Assembly (NCBI RefSeq): GCF_001649575.2
Contig: NC_051439.1
Location: forward strand, 16,976,863-17,040,862
Length of the DNA stretch: 64,000 nt
Reading direction: 5' to 3'
Origin: Kryptolebias marmoratus
Lineage: Eukaryota > Chordata > Actinopteri > Cyprinodontiformes > Rivulidae
In this document: piece after piece, positions 37,301-49,300 of the stretch
How the letters are laid out: the number at the start of each line of letters is the position of its first letter
Position numbering within the stretch: position 1 is the first letter of the stretch
Position numbers and translations under genes: made by a program
Notes under the pieces: model-generated
What the model was told of the DNA's origin: nothing
What the model saw: the letters and a program-made list of their open reading frames with translations, nothing else
The model's database searches: none

Positions 37301-40300
37301 TGCAAAGAAATAGATGGTAACAGCTATTAGTGGAAGAATTCCCCAATGTGGACAGAATTTACTCCTCTGAACAGCATGCAAAACAAGGTGGTAGGCAAGC
37401 AATTTCTCTCTGCCTACGCTCACAGGACAGAATGACAGACAATCAATTGTTCAATCCTCATCAACTCCACCTGAGAGGCAGAAATGTTCTTCAAGTCCGA
37501 AGCTTCTAACCCGGATCAAATGGAGCAATCAGTTGTAAATTAGAACGCAAAGAAGGAGGTGGAAGGTTGGGAAAGTTGAAGAGATTTATTGGCCGTTTCA
37601 AGACAGTCAAGCTATACAACCAGATGTAATAGTGTGCAGCAATCATGCCAACATTTAAGGGAGGCAGGCTGAGTAGGAAGGGCTGTTCACTCGTCCGGAG
37701 GACCCATCGGCACGCCACAGCGGCATGGAGGCTCCTCTACCGACTGCTCTTCATGGTGACCAGGAGACTGGGAGAGGTAGTGACACTTTATGGTCTCGTA
37801 TTTAATGATTTTGAAAAGGGAGTAGTAAGTCATGAGGCCTGTGCTGCCTTTCTGAATTCATCGCTCATGAAAGTGAGTCAATTCAATGGGAGCTGTTTGA
37901 TTTAAAGTTCAAATCGTTAATGTCAGTGTGAGAGGAATAAAGCGTGTAGGTTTAGCTCGTATGTGATGGGAGTTTCTTTGATCTGTTTAGAGTGAGTTTT
38001 GGGATAAAAGCCCTTCACTTTGACAGTGAACACACATGCATGTGCTCAGGCGGTGGATTCAAGATGAAATGAAATTCTGCTAGATGTTGCCAGAATGTAA
38101 ACAAAGGACAAAATAACAGATTATCTTTTTTTTGTTTTCACATCTACAAAGACGGGCAAAGAATTATTTTCTAAATTGACTTAAGGGGATGAGCGGAGGT
38201 ACAAACATGATGTGGAGTCGACACCTGTCAGGAAGAAAACTTGAACAGGGATTCACAGCACCCGCTGTCAGATCCACTTGTTTTTCATAGCTCTCCCAGG
38301 CTTTTTTCCCCGTCTCCGCTGGCTCATGTCCTTAGCTCTTAATCGGTTATTTGGGCTGGCTGTCAGGCTGGGTTGCCTTGGATTGTAGTGAGGCAGCTGT
38401 GTGGCTCTCTCTGCCTGCCTACCTTCTCTGGTTAGGCTCCAGTGCAGGAATCTTTAATTAAGTGATGATGAAAATAAGAAAAAAACGTGTTTCTGTGAGT
38501 GAACAATGCCTAAAAACCAAATAAAATCACTTTTTGCTCTGCAGCTCCATCGCCCCTGCATGATCTCATTATCGTATGTGTTCATGTGATCATATCGTGC
38601 CGCTGTGGGATTGTGATGAGAATTAATTCAGCACTTGAGTGGCGGTTAATGCTAAAGAGGCGGACACTTGTTCATGCCTTCCCTTTGGGTGTCTGGAACA
38701 GAAATAAAATGTGACTGTTATCAGTCTCCCCCCTGTCTGGAGTGGTGGTGTTTGATGAATTTTGTCACTCTGATATCCTTTAACCCCTGCACTTCCTTCA
38801 GGCAATCTCCCTCCGCCTGCCTGGTGGGAGAGTTTTCCCACAGCGTGTTTTTTTGTTAAACGAGGGCTGACTGCCACTGTGTGCTCAGGCAGACCTAATG
38901 ATCTTAAAAGTGAAAGTTTGTCAGCAGCAGGATTCACAAGCTAAAAGAGCCCTGACATGTACTGAGCTGCAATAAAGAGAATGTTCCCAATCAGCTGGAT
39001 TCTTGTTTACAGCAACATAATTCAGTCGGTGTGAGCCAGCATGCTGAGGTTTGTCCATTTTGCAGAGGATGATTGTGTCTCACCCTCGCCACCAGTGCAC
39101 GGGGAGACATTAACTCCCTTCATAATTATCAGCTGACATTCAAAGATCTCCACAGTGCCACAGTGGAGCACTCCTGTGGGTAGTGGATCCCTCCAAAGAG
39201 GCTTTGCCCAGACATTTAGAAAGAACACAAAGAGGAATTTTCCCCCTGCTACCTTTTTTTTTTTTCCCCCTTTCTTTCGGTTTGTCTTGTTTGCAGCCTA
39301 GATTTAAATTCTGGGGTGGGTAAATCTCTGGAGTGACCGTGCTGTAATGAGCCAGTTGATGAGTCGCAGGCTTATTAACAAGAGCCTTGATCGTCTGTGG
39401 ACTCCCTGGGAGTGGGTAGGTGGAGGGGGGGGTAGTTATGGGTAGTAGCTTCACTGGTATCAGAACTAAATGAGTCAGACAAGCTTTCGCACGCTGCTCA
39501 CGTTTGTGTGCATGCATGCGGTTTGACGCCTGCAGTGTCAGAATGGAGGGTGTATCGATCCATGTCTGTTGCTTTACGCTCTTTGGTTGAGGGGAAGGGG
39601 GGGTGGCTGCACTTGACTGCTTGCTTGTGCGATATTTTGAATAGCAACACACACAAACAGAGGAGGGCAGAGAGTGCTGAGCAGCTGTTTTGCTTGGCAC
39701 GGGGGTTGTCCCACCGCTCTGTGTTGCTGTGCAGCAGATTGGAAACTGCTATTACTGGCACTTATCAGCCTCTGCTGATTTTAGGGATTGGCCATTGATT
39801 ATAATGTAACATCATGTCAGTCACTTGAAATAAGGAGGAATGGTCATCATGAGACTTTTTTTAGTGCTGAAATCACATCATAATTAATGGCTCGCACACT
39901 GCAGTCTTACATAGCTGGGCTGCTCTTGATTAAGTGTTTTGTTTGTCAGCAAAGATATTTTGGACTTTGATGGCGTGGGTGTGGATTTGTAGTTCTTAAA
40001 AAGTCACCTACAAAAAATTGCCCTTTTTATAGCATTTAACTGCTTTTAATTGTTCATTTTCAGCTACAGCTGCTAACAGATTGTTAAATCTTACCTGCCA
40101 CAGGCAAACCCTTGCAATATGTTGCCTAAAGCATATGTTGAGTTTCCATCCTGAGGCTGTACAGTTAAAGTGAGTTTAAAAAGAAGTTATGCAGATTATC
40201 AAACATACTGAACAACTCATGAGGTTCCACCTGTCAAAAAAAGAACTCTGAATTGAATTTCTCTTTGAACAACTACATTACTACAAAAACACTGCAAATT

Positions 40301-43300
40301 AAAAGCCTAGCATTTCTTGAAGGAATGCATGTCGCCCACCACCTTTCATGCCAGAGTTTTAAACTAAGATCGTATGTTGAGAAACGATGGAAGATGTGGT
40401 CAAACCTAAATTTCACGCAATATAACAATGTCATACTCTGTGTGTGCACTATGAATGACACAGCTACTACAACATCAAATTGTAGCTCGGTATCTGTAAA
40501 TTTAATTTATCAATTCACAGAATTAATACTTAAAAGAATAAATCAAGAAATCCCATCTCATCAGGTATTAGTTTGTTTTAAGACAATTGTCTGACACTGA
40601 GATGATTAACTTTCTGTTATATATTCAGAAGAAAAATAAAATGTTTTAAAACAATTATCTAGTTAGCATTTGAGATGAACTGTCAAATCTTTAATTCAAA
40701 GCCAGTTAGCATAAAGTGCAAAATACCCAAGAGGATCACCGACCACACACTTTGTAGCTACAATTATGAAATGGAAATCATTAGCAGTAAACGGTGAAAT
40801 GAAAGATGATTTTATTTGGCTTTCTGGAATTGTTTGTGTTTGTGTGAGCGGGTGCAGTGTGGTCCATATTTAATGCAGCTGCCAGTGCAACCTCTGACCT
40901 GCTGCCCCTAAACACACCCTCCTCTCTGCTACCCCCTACAGAGCGTGGACGCAGTGTGCACCCTCTACCAGACCTTCCACGAAGGTTCGGGCCCGGGCGC
41001 CGGAGGTGTGATGGACGACATCAGGGATCCGTCGGTGACTCGGGGAGGGGAGCTGGGCTCCAGAGAGGGCACGCTGCTCAGACCTTGCCCCAAGCACTTG
41101 AGCGCCACCGAGAGGCTGCGCAAGGTCATCCAGGAGCTGGTGGACACGGAAAAGTCCTACGTGAAGGTGAGTCCGTCCAACTCTGACAGCTGTAATATAA
41201 GAATTTAATCCAAGAAACCAGAATGAATATTTGATCAAACTTGACTGTTCTTTCTGAAGATTTAGTAAGGAGCTTCACCATTTCATTTTGGAAAGCTTAA
41301 GAGGACATTTTTTGATTTAAGATACTGGAGAGAGATGGGTCATAAAAAAAGAGAGGATTAGGTAGATAAAGTTCCTTCTGACTGAAGAAGTGTGAGCTCT
41401 CCTCTTCCTGTCTACCCCATCCACATTAAAAGCCACACTCATAAACTTCTTCACTCCTAGTAGTTGCTGGTATTCTCCCCACTTTTTCCCATTTTATTCA
41501 TTGCGCACTCCTCTTTTTCCACCTGCCACCGAGTCATAATTGAGGAAAGAGATTGTCTTTCTGGAGTGGCTCTGTACAGGCCTTTCTGTCTGTATCCTAC
41601 CAGCCCGGGTGGTAAAGGGAGAGGGAGGTGGAGGTGGAGGAGGAGGAGGAGGAGGAGGATGCTCATAAATCAACCTAATGAGAATCTCCTTACTGATACA
41701 GAGACAAGCTACAGCCACATTAAAGGAGCGGGTGGCAGGAATAGAAGGGAGAAAGAGAGGGAAATGAGGTGTTTGTAGGAGGAAGGGGGTGGCAGCTGGA
41801 AGTTATAAAGGGAGAAATCTGATGATGAAAGGGATTTTAAAGAATGAGCAGGATGATGTGTAGATGACTGACCTCTTTGGATTTAAATTTTCTTACAGGA
41901 CCTGGACTGCTTGTTTGAGATCTATCTGAAACCGCTGCAGAATGAAACCTTCCTCACACAGGACGAGGTAGGTGGCAAGTCTTCAAAAGACCAGATAGTC
42001 CTACCCCTTTATCCTCCTCCAGAATTGGGACAGCCCTATTACTCAGCATGAACCTACAGATGTTAGGGGGCGAATGGTGAATATGAACTCCCTTGTAAAG
42101 CAGCCCGATGTGTGTCTTTGAAGATTCAGATTTCTATGTAAGACGTTAAATTCATTGATAACTATTACCCATCGATAAACCTTGTTAGGTCATCTGTTAC
42201 TACCACTCCAACTGCTTCCAGGAGAAATTAGCATTCCCCTTCACTGACCTTCCAAATCCCCAGAGGAACACATTGATAAAGGCTGGCTTAAGAGTAAACC
42301 CACCCTTGAAGCACTCACCTCAGTCCACTGATTGCTGTGCATGCTCTTCATTACAAATGTGTGATTTCTCTCCATTTAAAGCCCCTTTGATTAAATTCTG
42401 ACAACAGAGTCGCTGCGGCATGCCGATGAACTCCGTTTCCCCACTCTGACCTCAAACGCGCGACATTCCTCCCAAGACACTCAAGCCGATGGTCTGCTGA
42501 GACCTGGGGCAAATCAAATGGCAATTATGAGACACGGGGACGTGTCCAGACAGAATGGACAGGGACATTTTAGCCCCTTAATGGCTTTTAATGAAGGGCC
42601 ACCCTGGCTGTATGTGTTGAAGAGTAGATGGCACATTTTTATGTGCTACATTTCTAGCGGGGGCATAGCTTGTCGCTAACTACCTTTGTCAGAGATGGAG
42701 CCATCACAGTGGAGGTTTTATAACACTCTGGGGTGCCTGTCTGACTGACTGTTATGAATTACAAGCCATCTTGGCTTCTTTTTCCCCGCATAGCCTCATA
42801 GTCGCTCATTTTCTTTCGCCTCCACCTCCCACTCATCTGTCTGTGCTGTTCTCCTTTCATACATTCTCATCAATCAACTTCACACACTTCCAACAAACCG
42901 TTTCCTTTTTTTCAATCTCTAACATTTCTCCCTCTCCATCCTGGTGTCCTTCTCAGATGGAAAGTCTGTTTGGCAGTCTTCCTGAGATGCTGGACTTCCA
43001 GAGGGTCTTCCTTCAGACTCTGGAGGAGAGGATTGCCTCCTCACCTGACTTCAGCACCCTGGAGACCCCGTCACAGTTTAAGGTGAGATACAGAGACGGT
43101 GATTAAATCTCATTATTCTCAAACTAGCTGATTTGAGCCCTTATGTCAAAGGAAGGCATGATCTTTAGAGTTTCAGGTACTTTTAAATAATTGAGGCGTT
43201 GCGACGGGAGCACGATCAGCTGATTTATAAGCCTGACATGACAAGATGTGGGGTCTATTGATCAAGGCTGCGGTTCAGTGGTTCGGATTGTGAGCTGCTG

Positions 43301-46300
43301 AAAGCCAGTGTGCTCAAAAGGTTTGTCGAGCGGGGGAGAGACAGAGGGGGTGTCTGGATGGTCTCCCTGGAGATGGAGGACGGTCATGACTTCACATGTT
43401 CACACTCTTTGATCCTGTTGCTTGTGCTTTGTGTAAAACCCCTGTCTGTCTCTGTTTTATTACCTGCAGAAGCTGCTGTTTTCTCTTGGGGGTTCGTTCC
43501 TCTACTACGCTGACCACTTCAAGCTCTACAGCGGCTTCTGTGCGAACCACATCAAAGTCCAACAGGTCTTGAAAAGAGGTACTACATCCCCAAAAAGATG
43601 CACAACTTAACGACACTCGTGCTGCAGCGTGGCACTATTTGTATGTAGCTCTTTCCGAAGTTTCCACATGTCAACATACATTTTATTTATGTAGCACATT
43701 TACAAACAACATTTTTACAAATGCTGTTGGTGTCTAAAAATGTCCAAAGTTGAATAAACCAACCTTCACAAAAACCTGCCTACTGAAGTCAGGTAAAGTT
43801 GCACCAGACAGGCCTAACGGGTCACTTCTAGACTTTAGGCCTTATTTTGTGGGAGGAAAATGATTTTTATTGAAGACGTGTGAAACTCGTGGATGAAAAC
43901 GAGGCGGCTGACGAGATTTCGAATTAACAGCCAGCCTCCTCTCTTTTTATGATCTACACTTTCAGAACATTCAAAGTTCAAACAAATACATGCACATCTT
44001 AAAATAGACTTTTAAGTAATCTTCTTCAGCTTGTGAGCCCATAACTGTCACACGCTGCTCTTCCTGCAGCTAGAAAAAAACTCTCAACTTGATTCATGTC
44101 TGCTAAGATGCCGGCCTCTCTGGCATCACTTGGGAATGCTGCCCAGTTTGGAGAACGATATAAGAAGATTTGCTTTGCCGACAAGCAGGATGGAGAGGGC
44201 AAAAAGCATCCCTGTGCTGCTTCAGTCGGTCACATTAACATAACTGTTTGGGCTTTTCCTTGAAGTAGGCAGCAGGGTGGATATTTAATAGGATTAGCCG
44301 TTAAGTCTCAGATGGGTCAGAATTTCCTGAAGCAAAAATAAATATGAGACAAAGTTGGTGCATGAAAGAGGTTTAGGCACTTATTTAAATATTTTGATCA
44401 TGAAAATTATGTTAAATGTTTTATGTTACCAGCAGGCAATGGACTTTTATTTTTTCTAAAGCAAATGTAGCTGAGAAAATGTGAATTAAATCATTTATTT
44501 ATTGTATATGATCCTACATTGACTATAATTCCAATTCCAACAAAGTTGAGACAACATGTAAAATGTAAATAAAAATGGAAAAAGTGGAAAACTGTTTTGT
44601 GGACAGGCAAATTGAAATTTGTTTTGGAAACCAGGGATGCTGTGTCTGTCATGTACTAAATAAGAGAGGGACCATCCAGCCTGTTATCAGTGCACAGTTA
44701 AAAAAAAACTGCCTCTCTGATGGTATGGGGGTGCAAAATGAAATGGAAAAATCTAACAATGCAAACCCAGGACTCTTGACCAACTAGAATCCTATATGAG
44801 ACAGAAATGAAACAACATTCTCCTCCAAAACCTCCAGCAGCTGTTCTCCTCAGTTCCTGGATGTTTACAGGCTACATGCTTCACAGAGATGTTGCTGCCA
44901 TCCAATTCAAAATTACCTTATTTTTCTCTGAAAAATGGCACAATTTCTTAGTTTAAACTTTTGAAATGTTGTAAATAAAATATGGTTTTATAAGATGAGC
45001 AAATTATTGCATTGTTTTATGAACATTTTACACAACATCCCAACGTTTTTGGAAGTAGGGTTGTAGTTTGTGGTCAGTGTCCATATGGCACAGATTTATC
45101 ACTAAATGTACGTAAGTGTGAAGGAAAACATGCCAGACTTGAAATAACACTATTATTTCATCAAAGCTTGAAATTTGGAGTTGCACTGTGTTTATACCTG
45201 GTGCACGGAAACTAATAATACAACAGGTGCCACAAAAATTGCACAGGACAGATAACACCCCGGACAACGTGATCATAACCAGGTGTTTATAAAGCCTTTA
45301 GGTAATTATATTCCCCCCCCCCAGTGTTATCTTCATCACCCTCGCCTCCACTTTATGAGTATCCTCAGTTTCTCTGTTGATATTTCGACTTGTTAATTGC
45401 CTGCCAATTACTCAGGGAGGTGCCGATGCAGCTGCTTGTCTGGAGCTGGAAGTGTTATAATTAATGTTGTAACGGCCCCCCTCTGTACGCATACTGCTGA
45501 GAGAAAATGTCACCACTTTTACAGACCTGTAATGCAGTATATCAGATTTTTTTCTTTCTTTTACATTGTCAGCACCAGCATAATTTAAGCACCCCAACTT
45601 GATTATTTCAGCAAATAAGATCTGTTTGCACAACAACTCAGCAAGCTGATGTTTTTTTTTTATATACCTCTATTTTATTATAACCTGGAGCTAAAGTGCT
45701 GATGTGAATGGATTCAATAGGTGGTGTTTCATCCTGCAGATGAATGGAGGAGAGGCCCACACTTCCCCCTGCTGGAGAAATGTTATTGCACCATGATCCT
45801 GCACTGACCCAGATTGAGATGTAGATTTGAGCTTAAACGTTTGATTAAGACACAAGGAGACAAACCTGTAAAAAGAATTACACACTGATGAAAGATCTAA
45901 TAATTCAACATTTATAATTCTGTTCTTTTTATTTTTTAAAGCTAAGACTGATCAAGCCTTTAAGGAATTTCTGGACACAAGGAACCCAACAAAGCAGCAC
46001 TCGTCCACGCTGGAGTCGTACCTGATTAAACCGGTGCAGAGGGTGCTTAAGTACCCCCTGCTGCTGAGGGAGCTGGTCTCCCTTACTGACGCAGACAGTG
46101 AGGAGCACTACCACCTCACCGGTAAGAACACAAACGCATGCTTTAAATAATGCCATGATTTATTTTAATACAAATGGCAAATCCTAAAAAAAGTAAAAAT
46201 CTTTTTTTGAATTTAGTCCTGGATCCTTACTGAGACCCTCTTTTGTTTGTCCCTGCAGAGGCACTGAAGGCCATGGAGAAGGTGGCGAGCCACATCAACG

Positions 46301-49300
46301 AGATGCAGAAGATCTACGAGGATTATGGCTCCGTGTTTGATCAGCTAGTTGCTGAGCAGAATGGCCACGATAAAGAGGTGGATAATGCCTGTTCAAACCA
46401 GATTATGTACCATCATCTCCAAAGTTTTGGAGATGTAGTCTTGACTTAGTTTAATTTGAAAACATTTGCGGAACTTATAGATTATGCTCCTTGAGCCTAG
46501 CTAACCACAAATACTTCAGAGATGTTTAGCTCATGTGCAAAGCCTCTAGGGAACTGATATTTCCAGGTTGATTGAATATTTATTTGGAAACCACTGCAGT
46601 ATAAATGTTCAAAGTGAATGCTAAATATTGTCAAGAGGACTGCATGTTTTCACAGTATTTATATGGCTCTTAAAGACATGACATTTTCCCTGAAAATTAT
46701 CCTGTGTATCAGTTCGTACGATTCCACATTGCCATAAAAGGCCACAGGCTTGACCTCTGGTCACTTTTAACCCATCTGTTGCCTCTTGTGTTCCCGGCAG
46801 GTCACAGAGATTTCCATGGGAGAGTTTCTCATGCATTCCTCGGCGGTCTGGCTCAACCCTCATCCGTCGCTAGGCCGCATGAGAAAAGATCCTGAAATTA
46901 TTGTGTTTGGTGAGTCTCCCAGCACGTCAGTCATGGATGTTTGCAGATGAATGTTTATTCAGTGTAGAACAAGCAAACTGGATTTGTTAAAGAGCTGCAC
47001 AGAAGCGTGCGAGCAAAACTGAGTTTAAATATCTGTAGCTTTAATGCTGATTTCTGCTTTAAGGCTTCAAACTGGCATCTGCAGTGCTTCTGTGGGTTGC
47101 ACTCCTTCAGTCGAGTTTTTTATTTTTTTTTTCCCAGGAGGCATTCACAGTCAGAACTAAGATGTGTTTTTGTTTTTCGTCTCTCTCTCTTTCTCACCAG
47201 TTTTCAAAAAAGCAGTGATATTGGTCTACAGGGAAAATAACAAGCTGAAGAAGAAGATGGTAAGAAATGCATCAGTTATTCTTTCCCATTACACCAATTG
47301 TACATTTGATGTAAAAAAAAAAAACAAAAACAAACAACATTTCTCCCCTTTTTTCTTCTCACTAGACAAACCCTCGTTCAGCACTTTCTCAGGGAGATTC
47401 TGACCCGTTTAAGTTCCGACGGCTCATCCCGCTCTCCGCGCTGCAGATCAGGCTGGGAAATACTGCAGGTAAAACACCGTTTTATCCCCTCTATATTTCC
47501 TCTAATTCACCCGTGTCCTGACATTTCTGTTTAACTCCCTCCTTTCTCATCGTCTCCTGAAAGCATAAACCATATTTGGACTACGTGATTAAAAGCTTAA
47601 TTTCTTGGCTCTCCCAGGAGCAGGCGCAGAGAGCAGCTCCATGTGGGAGCTGATTCACTCCAGGTCTGAAGTGGAAGGCAGACCAGAGATGATCTTCCAG
47701 TTGTGTAGCAGGTCAGTGATTCAACTTTCACATGTTTAATAACCACAAAGTGGGATGCATCCATAGGTTAGTTTTTATGTCACAAAGGTTTGTACAGCTT
47801 TGAGACCACAGGTGCTTTAATGTGCTGAAAGGCTTGTAAATGTCACTCCTGAATGAAAAGGTCAGACTTTGCATTTTGTAAATTTACTAGAAATTTTTAA
47901 ATGAATATTCATCCAGGCCCCAACTTGGCATAATTTAAAGGTGTATAAATCTATAAAAAAAAAAATCTATATGGTGAAAATGCCAGACAACCTACATGTT
48001 GCTGTGCTTATTAATAATGTAGGAGTTTAATGCAACATCTAACAACTGTAAATAAATAAATCAATTTTTACAAACTTCACTCTGGTATAAAAGTGAAGTG
48101 GTCACGTTATCAGTAGAATGTGACTTAGTGTTGCAGTTCTTTACACTTGATAAATAAATTACAGAAAAAGTAAAGGCCTTGAAAATCTTAGAAATAATTA
48201 CCACATGGCTCCAAATTAAAAAATAAAAAATAAAATTTGAAATCTGAACCCTAGTTTAGGTTGTTACATTTAAGGTGATTTTACAGTCTTATCACTGCCA
48301 CTGTTGGAGAATTAAAAAATTCATGAAAATAGGCAAATTTTAAGTTGCATTTTCTCTGAATTCAGAGTATTTGTGACCCGTTATCCAGTAATTATCTGTG
48401 TGGTTGTTTTGACCTGGACATTTGGGGCTGTAGCTTTGGATGCTTTCTGTCAGAGGAGAGCTTCCATGAAGGTGTCAAAATACAGCTGCAGCACCTGTAA
48501 TAACTCTATGTTGAGAAAAATTTTGGAACTTTTTTTTTTTTACATGCTCAAAATTCAAGTAATAAGACTGCAACTCAAGCAAAGGAAATTGAAAACTCTC
48601 ACAGACGCTTCAAGACATTTTCGAGACTCCCTCAAAAATACTGTTAGACGAGTCCTCATCAGACACAGCCCAGAGAGATATTACTTTAACAATACTCTGT
48701 TCCTTGTCAAGTTTTGGCTATGAACTGTTTTAAATGACAGTGGTGAGTGAAGCTTGTAACTAAACTCATAAATTACACCTGTCTAATTGGATGCACTCCC
48801 AATAAACTGAGTTAACCACACCACATGCAAAAGAAGTTTTTCAAAAATAGTCTGACGTTTTTACTGTTGCGTCTTTTCTCCTCAGTGTGCCAGAGAATAA
48901 GATCAACGTCATCAAGGTGATCCGCTCCCTCCTCAGGGAGAACATAAGGAGGAACATGAGGAATGAGGGAACGTTGGAGAGGAGCTGTAAGGAGCGTCTG
49001 GCCCCCCTGTGCAGGACTCTGCCCTCCGCTGCCAAGCTAGGTGAGCTCCTACTCATTCAAACATTTGTGTTTGTACAAGTTTTTTTTCCTGATAAGAGCA
49101 GCTTAATGACTTCCATCTTTACATTTTGTTATCAGGTTCTTCCAGGGCTTCCTGGTTGTGTAAGCAGCCTTTTGAGGAGGTTTCTTCCCAGGGTGGGAAT
49201 CCCAAGATGGGGCCAGATTCCGATGAGGGCAGCCTCAGCAGTGGAACCTACAGTTTTTCTGGGGCTCCTCCTGCTTTGACGTCTTCTGACTCACAGAACT

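Larger units (their letters stand above)
30959..40941 (+). other. tiam2: longest tiam2 intron, between PDZ and DH coding regions
   Basis: This intron is about 10 kb. It contains a CA repeat (31232), a G run with an undetermined base (31617), a CTG repeat (32059), a degraded LINE tail (36338-36845), one dispersed repeat copy (40302) and the two unassigned coding-like stretches at 34385 and 37660. Remaining frames, such as the 186-codon minus-strand frame at 39140-39700, show no coding bias. Confidence 0.7.

Noticed and set aside
39140..39700. 186-codon minus-strand open frame
   Set aside because: Low-complexity Pro/Lys/Ser composition, overlapped by other random frames, inside a tiam2 intron.
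40936..41238. Minus-strand frames opposite the DH exon
   Set aside because: Antisense shadows of the plus-strand [19 protein letters not shown] coding exon.
41494..41718. Poly-Pro minus-strand frame
   Set aside because: Produced by the GGA repeat at 41622-41659, not a gene.
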